38,574 nucleotides of DNA from an uncultured Actinomycetes bacterium. Lineage in GTDB: Bacteria; Actinomycetota; Actinomycetes; Nanopelagicales; Nanopelagicaceae. Position 1 is the stretch's first letter, and each line of letters begins with the position of its first letter. Under the pieces are notes generated by a model, which saw nothing but the letters and a program-made list of their open reading frames with translations, ran no database searches and had not been told where the DNA came from. Positions 33,715 through 38,574 of the stretch are shown here, in pieces. The position numbers and the translations under genes are program-made. The stretch lies in the NCBI GenBank assembly GCA_903852815.1, contig CAINRW010000058.1, positions 1 to 38,574 on the forward strand. The letters are read 5' to 3'.

Positions 33715-35173
33715 TCTTGGCTCCTACCTGAACTCTTTGGACTAACGAACTGTGCAACCAACTGTCGCGATTCTCTTTGGCTTTATCGTACGAATATCCA
33801 TGATACTTAATCATAAAACCGATCAAAATTTCGGAAATTGCAAGAGTCATGACTAAGGAAGGATCTGTTGAATACATATAGACACGAGATTGCGTATTTA
33901 TAATTATCTGTAAATCTCTAGTTGGCTCATCATAAATGTAGTCCCAAGGCAGCACTTCATCTGATAAATCCTCTAGGCGAGTCGACAGAGTATACGTAGT
34001 ATTGTCGAACTGTATATCCCCTAAAGTTCCATGCGCTAATGGATTAGGAACGCTTTTCGGAGTCTTGCTGACATCCGGCGATTCTTTTCCTGTGGTTAAA
34101 TCGGAAGGCAGGCAAGTTACAATTGCTCCATAAGCTTGTTGCAAACCTGCAAGCGCTTTTGCGCCACGAGTTGGATCTTTTTTATTTTTAGCCATATCTC
34201 CTGATGCTTTAACAGCAGGTTTCAATAATTCCGTCATCGCAGCTTTGACTGTTTTCCACTCGACCGTGCCCTTGTTTAAACCATTCTTATGAAAATTTGC
34301 GTTAACAAAAGGTAGTTCAATTTCTCCAACAACACGTGAGCTCATAAGGTGAGCTCGAATAAAGTCTTTGTTCCATGCATCGACTAATTGTTTTTCCCGG
34401 TAAATATTTATTCCGTAGTTACCATCATTGTGTGTTTTCTTATCTATTCCAACCCAGCCTGTTACGACTGAATCCCCTATCGGTAAATTGATAGGGATTT
34501 TTGATCCCTCAATCAATTCGTAATGTTTAGGATTCACTTCAAAGCCATTTACGAGGATTTTATCCCCCGATTCAAGATGAGGCTTGTAGGCCATTCCTAA
34601 CAATTCAGTAACGGCTGTTGGGATGGTAAAAGTTTCGCGTAGACGTTTAACAACGATTGACGTTCCGTGTTCACGTGAACCTAACGGGCTAGTTGCCAAC
34701 TCAAACTTACGCTTCTCAACTCCCATTTTCCATTCGGTTCTGTTTTCGTTTTTTAACCACTGATCAAGATCCACCTCAACAACGTATTCATAATCATCAT
34801 TTGCCGGTCTAGATGTAATTTCCCAAAGCATTCCCAAGCTAGCGCACGCTGCCTTCATGCCTAAGCCGTACATACCTTTTCGAGTTCGGGTATTTCCAGT
34901 AACAGAATCCATAATGGCAGATAGTCGCATCGCCTCACCAAGAACTCGACGCTCCATCCCTTGTCCATTATCAATTATCGAGACACTGTCATCGCCTATA
35001 AGGATTTCAATTTCAATCGGTGAAATTTCAAATTCATTTACTTCAACTTTTGCGTCCATACAGTTCGCAACAAGCTCTGCTATCGCTTGTGGGACCGTGT
35101 AGTTCGCTGCACCAATATCTACAAGAAGGCGTCGATCTGGAGTAGCATCAAATAGCTCAACGTCTTTACTCAT
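33704..35173 (-). CDS. GHKL (MORC/MutL-like) ATPase
   Basis: A 489-residue protein with an N-terminal GHKL ATPase: N-box Glu33, Asn37 and Asp40 in AELVANCMDA, G1 IIDNGQGM (66-73), and lid RTRKGMYGLGMKAA (96-109). A second domain follows (about 200-320, containing GINIYREKQLVDAW). This matches the MORC/MutL-like ATPases described in bacterial restriction-type operons. The C-terminal 150 residues are unknown. It has a GGGGGAG ribosome binding site. It is probably ATP-gated and dimeric, working with the downstream helicase. It is distinct in sequence from the other GHKL ATPase at 17545. Confidence 0.87.
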   Translation of the reverse strand: MSKDVELFDATPDRRLLVDIGAANYTVPQAIAELVANCMDAKVEVNEFEISPIEIEILIGDDSVSIIDNGQGMERRVLGEAMRLSAIMDSVTGNTRTRKGMYGLGMKAACASLGMLWEITSRPANDDYEYVVEVDLDQWLKNENRTEWKMGVEKRKFELATSPLGSREHGTSIVVKRLRETFTIPTAVTELLGMAYKPHLESGDKILVNGFEVNPKHYELIEGSKIPINLPIGDSVVTGWVGIDKKTHNDGNYGINIYREKQLVDAWNKDFIRAHLMSSRVVGEIELPFVNANFHKNGLNKGTVEWKTVKAAMTELLKPAVKASGDMAKNKKDPTRGAKALAGLQQAYGAIVTCLPSDLTTGKESPDVSKTPKSVPNPLAHGTLGDIQFDNTTYTLSTRLEDLSDEVLPWDYIYDEPTRDLQIIINTQSRVYMYSTDPSLVMTLAISEILIGFMIKYHGYSYDKAKENRDSWLHSSLVQRVQVGAKSDK

Positions 35174-35258
35174 AAAATTCTCCCCCTAAATTCGGTAAAG
35201 CGTAGCGATACACCTACTAATAAAGCTATAACTTGAACATTCAAATATGGTTAATTTC

Positions 35259-35522
35259 TCAATTTCTATAATCTGGACAACAGTTTCTGCATGGCCTTTT
35301 TGAGGCGAATGCGACTCTCCACCCAACTGGATTAATTGGGTGAATATTCATACCTTTTTCACCTGCCTCCTCTTGGCCAGCGGCCAAAGTTTCACAATTG
35401 GGACGATTGTGAAAGGCTAATCCGCCACTGGTTATGTATACGATTTTGTTTATTCCTACCGGTGGCATTTTGCAATGCGAGCACTCCCCGAACATAAAGT
35501 CATGAATACATCTATCCGTCAT
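35259..35522 (-). CDS. Small Cys/His-rich, probably zinc-binding protein
   Basis: An 87-residue protein. Cys5, Cys14 and Cys17 (GECSHC) form a first likely zinc site, and His38, Cys43, Cys78 and Cys81 (RPCRNC) a second; Cys82 follows. The segment VYITSGGLAFHNRPNCETL between them is typical of small domains seen next to DNA-processing enzymes, but I do not recognise the family. It starts 3 bp after the stop of the SF2 helicase and lies 85 bp before the GHKL ATPase, all on one strand. Confidence 0.65.
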   Translation of the reverse strand: MTDRCIHDFMFGECSHCKMPPVGINKIVYITSGGLAFHNRPNCETLAAGQEEAGEKGMNIHPINPVGWRVAFASKRPCRNCCPDYRN

Positions 35523-35525
35523 AAA

Positions 35526-38243
35526 TTATTGACCTACATTTTCTTTGGAAGAAGGTAGAAGTTCTTCGAGGTATTGGGCGATTCTATTTGGTTCATCGAA
35601 ATCACAAATTCGAAAATTAGCACAGTGCTTAGACATGACCGAAAATTGTGAGTCAACAAAAATATTCTCACCAAATTTTCCGGGATCTTCACGTGTATAC
35701 ATACCAACTGCTAAAATTAGTAATGCTTTCCCATCATGTTCTTTCTTTCGAAGCACGCGTCCCATTCTCTGAACAGTCTGTCGATACTTGCCATTTCCTT
35801 TTCCCAGGAAAAGTCCGATCTGTGCATTCGGTATATTTACTCCTTCATCGAGAATTTGAGGTGAAATAATTGCCTTAGTTAAATCATTCTGTAGAGCCTT
35901 GAAAGCATCAGTTCTTCCAAATTGTTCTGTGTCGGAATCAATATAAGTAACTGGAACATTAAGTGATTCTAAATCATTGTGTAGGTCTTTACCCTGAATT
36001 TTTGTGTTAGCAAATGCCAACGTGCGCCCGTACTTCTTTATTTTTGGCGCAATCAATTCAAGAACGCTAGATTGCGACTCAAATTTACGTGAAATTTTGT
36101 CATATTCACTTCTGGCTCGCAAATACTTCTTTGCTAAAGGCATAAATTCTGGATGCTTTGAAAGAATCACATGGTCTAGAACTGCGTCGAAATCTTCCTT
36201 GGGGTCATAGGGGAATTTTAATTCAGGGTTAAGTATTTCAGACAATATTGACGTAACTCTCTTATCGGCTGTATCCAAATCATTCTGCGTATATTCCTTT
36301 GCAACTTTTCTATTTAAATCAACTTTTTGAAGTGTCCCTCCGAAGCCACGCACTGGTTGATAAGGAACACGAATTGTTAAAAGATTGTATTCACATATCA
36401 CTTTGTCACGAAGTGCCTTATAAATTGGGTAATCAGCTACTTTGATTCCACCAAAGTATGGAAGTAAGCCATAATCATCAAAACCGCTTACTGTTGCCGA
36501 AAGTCCAAGTCTACGATCAAATGCGCCTTCTAAAATCACTCGTCCAGTTGGATCGTTGTACTGATGCACTTCATCGGCAACTAGAAGTCCTGGAAGTAAT
36601 TCATCGGGTAAAAGCTCAGGTCTATCCGAAAGTGATTTATCCAGTGCTATGAGAATTCTTCCTGGTTGTGCATTTGGTGGATTTATCTCTGAATAATGAT
36701 CTTCGCAACTTAATTCCCTAACATTTTGTCCAAGTTTAAATAACTTGTCCTCTTCAGAAAGCGAAAACCCCATAATGTCGCTTTCAAATGTGCTGAGCAG
36801 CTCGTCTTTTTTCCATTGACCTTTAATCGCAAGTCTATGAGTGAGTAGAACTACTGGGAGTCCATCTTCATACGCCTCGATAATTGCGGCTACGCCTATT
36901 CGTGATTTACCTGTTCCAGTTGCGGCAGCAATAATTCCTTGACGTCCATGTGCAGCCCAAGAGTCGATTGCAGATACCTGCCAGGGAAGTAGTCCTTTAG
37001 AGTCACCGCGCGTCAAAAAGTTCATCCCTTTTTTTGAAATCTGAAATTTCTTTGTTGTTTTAGCTAGACCAAGAAATTTTTGTGTGGCGAATCGATTGGT
37101 CTTCAGCCTTTTATCTGAAGGATTATTTGGTTCAACCAAGTAACTCTTAACAAAAGTTAATGAGTCTGTGGGGTCACAGTTATGAACCGGGCACCATTGA
37201 TTTTTAGGATTCTTTACTTGTTTAAAGACTTCTTCTCTTGATTGATTCCAATCTTTCATAAGGATTCTCAACAATTTGATTTGAGCAAGTCGACAAGGTT
37301 GTCCGTAAAGCCGATTATCTGTGTGATTTCCGAAAAATTCAAGATTAGAATTTAGAATTGAGTCATCTAACCAATCAGTTAGTGACAGGGCAGTAACAAT
37401 TTCTGGAGTAGTCGAAGGCTCATCCACATTTGTGCTTAAGAACTCCTCAAATCCCAACCACTCAGGTGATTTCTCGTTCTGTAATTTTCTTGAAAGATAT
37501 TGCATTGTTAATTCCTGTATGTAATTACTATCCAAATTATAAATTTCATGCCAAATCTCTATGACCCTTTTCGTACCTTTCGCCAATGAAACTTTCTTGA
37601 TACCTGCTCTTAAGGTTTGGCAATAGCGATTTGTTTCAATTAGCCCAGTGTCATAGTGATGGCGACGTAGTCGCTCAAGATATTTGATTGGATCACTATT
37701 GAAAAGATGAGAGATTAGAGGAGCAACTTCTGGTGAATCAATTTTTTCCAATGCTTCAAGAACCAATTCTCCAATAATGGAATCATTTCGATTATTCCAA
37801 TATCGATGAAGCAATTGTGCATAGAGTTGAAGATCTCCAACTGATTTGGCATTCACTGCTTGCACAATTTCAATTAAGTTTTCTCTAACTAAATCCTTTG
37901 CACCCAGTGGAATATTAAATACACCTGTTAAAGCATCGGGGTGTGCGTGCACAAGAATCGCCTTAACCACATCTCTGTACCACCTTAGACCCGTATCATT
38001 TCCATGAACATTTTCACCAAACGTGCACGCCAATGTACTTACAGCGCTCCAAAACCACTCTTGCCCAAATACGAGCTCTGCAGCCGGAAGATTGCAAACT
38101 CTTTCGTCTGGATTATGCGGAAATATTTTCCGTAATCTCTTGCGCTGGTTTGCTGTTACTTGATAAGGATTATCTATTAAAGATTTTCTTAGAGAAATTA
38201 CCAGATCACTAAGGTTCAATTCATTGGTTGACTCAGTCATCAT
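35526..38243 (-). CDS. SF2 DEAD/DEAH-type helicase
   Basis: A 905-residue protein. Residues 1-340 are helical and not recognised. Residues about 415-860 are an SF2 helicase of the XPB/UvsW (type III restriction-like) kind: Walker A ATGTGKS (441-447), DEVH (557-560), SAT (582-584) and motif VI QRMGRVLRKK near residue 840. No nuclease motif was found in it. It is the first gene of the right-hand operon; the 96-bp gap to the TPR gene must carry the promoter. The start could be either of two adjacent ATGs. Confidence 0.85.
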   Translation of the reverse strand: MMTESTNELNLSDLVISLRKSLIDNPYQVTANQRKRLRKIFPHNPDERVCNLPAAELVFGQEWFWSAVSTLACTFGENVHGNDTGLRWYRDVVKAILVHAHPDALTGVFNIPLGAKDLVRENLIEIVQAVNAKSVGDLQLYAQLLHRYWNNRNDSIIGELVLEALEKIDSPEVAPLISHLFNSDPIKYLERLRRHHYDTGLIETNRYCQTLRAGIKKVSLAKGTKRVIEIWHEIYNLDSNYIQELTMQYLSRKLQNEKSPEWLGFEEFLSTNVDEPSTTPEIVTALSLTDWLDDSILNSNLEFFGNHTDNRLYGQPCRLAQIKLLRILMKDWNQSREEVFKQVKNPKNQWCPVHNCDPTDSLTFVKSYLVEPNNPSDKRLKTNRFATQKFLGLAKTTKKFQISKKGMNFLTRGDSKGLLPWQVSAIDSWAAHGRQGIIAAATGTGKSRIGVAAIIEAYEDGLPVVLLTHRLAIKGQWKKDELLSTFESDIMGFSLSEEDKLFKLGQNVRELSCEDHYSEINPPNAQPGRILIALDKSLSDRPELLPDELLPGLLVADEVHQYNDPTGRVILEGAFDRRLGLSATVSGFDDYGLLPYFGGIKVADYPIYKALRDKVICEYNLLTIRVPYQPVRGFGGTLQKVDLNRKVAKEYTQNDLDTADKRVTSILSEILNPELKFPYDPKEDFDAVLDHVILSKHPEFMPLAKKYLRARSEYDKISRKFESQSSVLELIAPKIKKYGRTLAFANTKIQGKDLHNDLESLNVPVTYIDSDTEQFGRTDAFKALQNDLTKAIISPQILDEGVNIPNAQIGLFLGKGNGKYRQTVQRMGRVLRKKEHDGKALLILAVGMYTREDPGKFGENIFVDSQFSVMSKHCANFRICDFDEPNRIAQYLEELLPSSKENVGQ

Positions 38244-38339
38244 TTACCCCATCCGAGAATGATTATTGGGAATCCGAGTAATCGAACAGCACTTGAAGTC
38301 CTAACTAGCAACAACATGCGAGGACCAATGATTTCCTGA

Positions 38340-38574
38340 CTAGTCATCCCCCGCTCCAATAATCTCCTTCAGATTAGCCAGCCGGCGATTAATCTCCGCA
38401 GCCTCTTCTTCCCTACCCAGTGCCGCATACAGATTCGCGATCTCGGTTTCGGCTTCAAAGGCTAGGTCCCAGTCTTGGTGACAGCCATTGGCATTCATCG
38501 AAAGGGATGTGCGAAGTTCTTCTTCAGCAGATTCGAATTCACCGATTAATACTTTGGCACAGCCCATGCGAAAA
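38340..38574 (-). CDS. TPR-repeat protein, C-terminal end only
   Basis: The last 77 or so residues of a helical repeat protein that continues past the window edge. The pattern AEEELRTSLSMN and ETEIANLYAALGREEEAAEINRRL is typical of tetratricopeptide repeats. An ATG at 38567 lies in the frame, but the repeat probably starts further upstream. It looks like ordinary chromosome on the right side of the island. Confidence 0.6.
   Translation of the reverse strand, partial: FRMGCAKVLIGEFESAEEELRTSLSMNANGCHQDWDLAFEAETEIANLYAALGREEEAAEINRRLANLKEIIGAGDD

Noticed and set aside
6454-38243. DISARM, BREX or Dpd system
   Set aside because: SNF2 and PLD domains recall DISARM, and multiple helicases recall Dpd and BREX, but I see no DUF1998 helicase with its partner, no PglX-type methyltransferase, no PglZ phosphatase and no TGT-like DpdA.
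1-38574. CRISPR array, tRNA, rRNA or insertion sequence
   Set aside because: No regularly spaced repeats, no tRNA-like cloverleaf or T-arm that held up, and no transposase or integrase motif was found by eye. A tRNA-like T-arm near 270-290 failed on loop size and missing acceptor stem.

Overview
The window looks like a low-GC actinobacterial chromosome, possibly a freshwater acI-type (Nanopelagicales-like) genome. That placement is inferred from the AT-rich sequence, frequent GTG/TTG starts and actinobacterial-looking housekeeping proteins; it is not proven, and there is no rRNA or marker gene to confirm it.

Layout. Positions 1-6300 hold ordinary chromosomal genes: an isochorismatase-family hydrolase, a YbjJ-like MFS transporter, a DUF2087 protein, small unknowns, an AcuC-like histone-deacetylase-family protein and a von Willebrand A (VWA) protein. 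A TPR protein running off the right edge (38340-38574) looks like the return to ordinary chromosome. Between them, about 6.4-38.25 kb is an almost uninterrupted stack of predicted defence or DNA-conflict genes, with no integrase, transposase or tRNA that I can see. Near its left edge, a diverged 95-bp copy of the VWA gene's first 12 codons and leader (8430-8524) repeats 6258-6352 on the far side of the first defence gene, which looks like an insertion scar.

Defence modules, left to right: (A) a stand-alone DUF262/DUF1524 (GmrSD-like) nuclease; (B) a MazG-like pyrophosphohydrolase with a DUF2075 nuclease/helicase; (C) a second DUF262/DUF1524 protein; (D) a Sau3AI/MutH-type restriction endonuclease convergent with a C5-cytosine methyltransferase, probably recognising GATC; (E) a tightly packed trio of a winged-helix-like protein, a GHKL ATPase with Ig-like C-terminal repeats, and a protein joining an RNA-polymerase-alpha-CTD-like HhH to a sigma region 4 HTH; (F) a GIY-YIG protein behind three overlapping small genes, on the same strand as E, with a divergent unknown gene (G) beyond a shared palindromic intergenic region; (H) a Ser/Thr kinase fused to an SF1 (UPF1-like) helicase, overlapping a PLD-domain gene; (I) an operon of an SF2 helicase, a small Cys-rich protein, a MORC/MutL-like GHKL ATPase, an unknown, a PLD-SNF2 helicase and a TTG-started small protein.

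How they may work together. D is a complete type II restriction-modification unit. A to C resemble known restriction or antiviral families. E/F/G, H and I have no DNA methyltransferase of their own and combine ATP sensors, helicases and nucleases in ways I do not recognise as a named system; E/F/G and H are the best candidates for something undescribed. All functional claims rest on motifs read by eye; no database search was possible.
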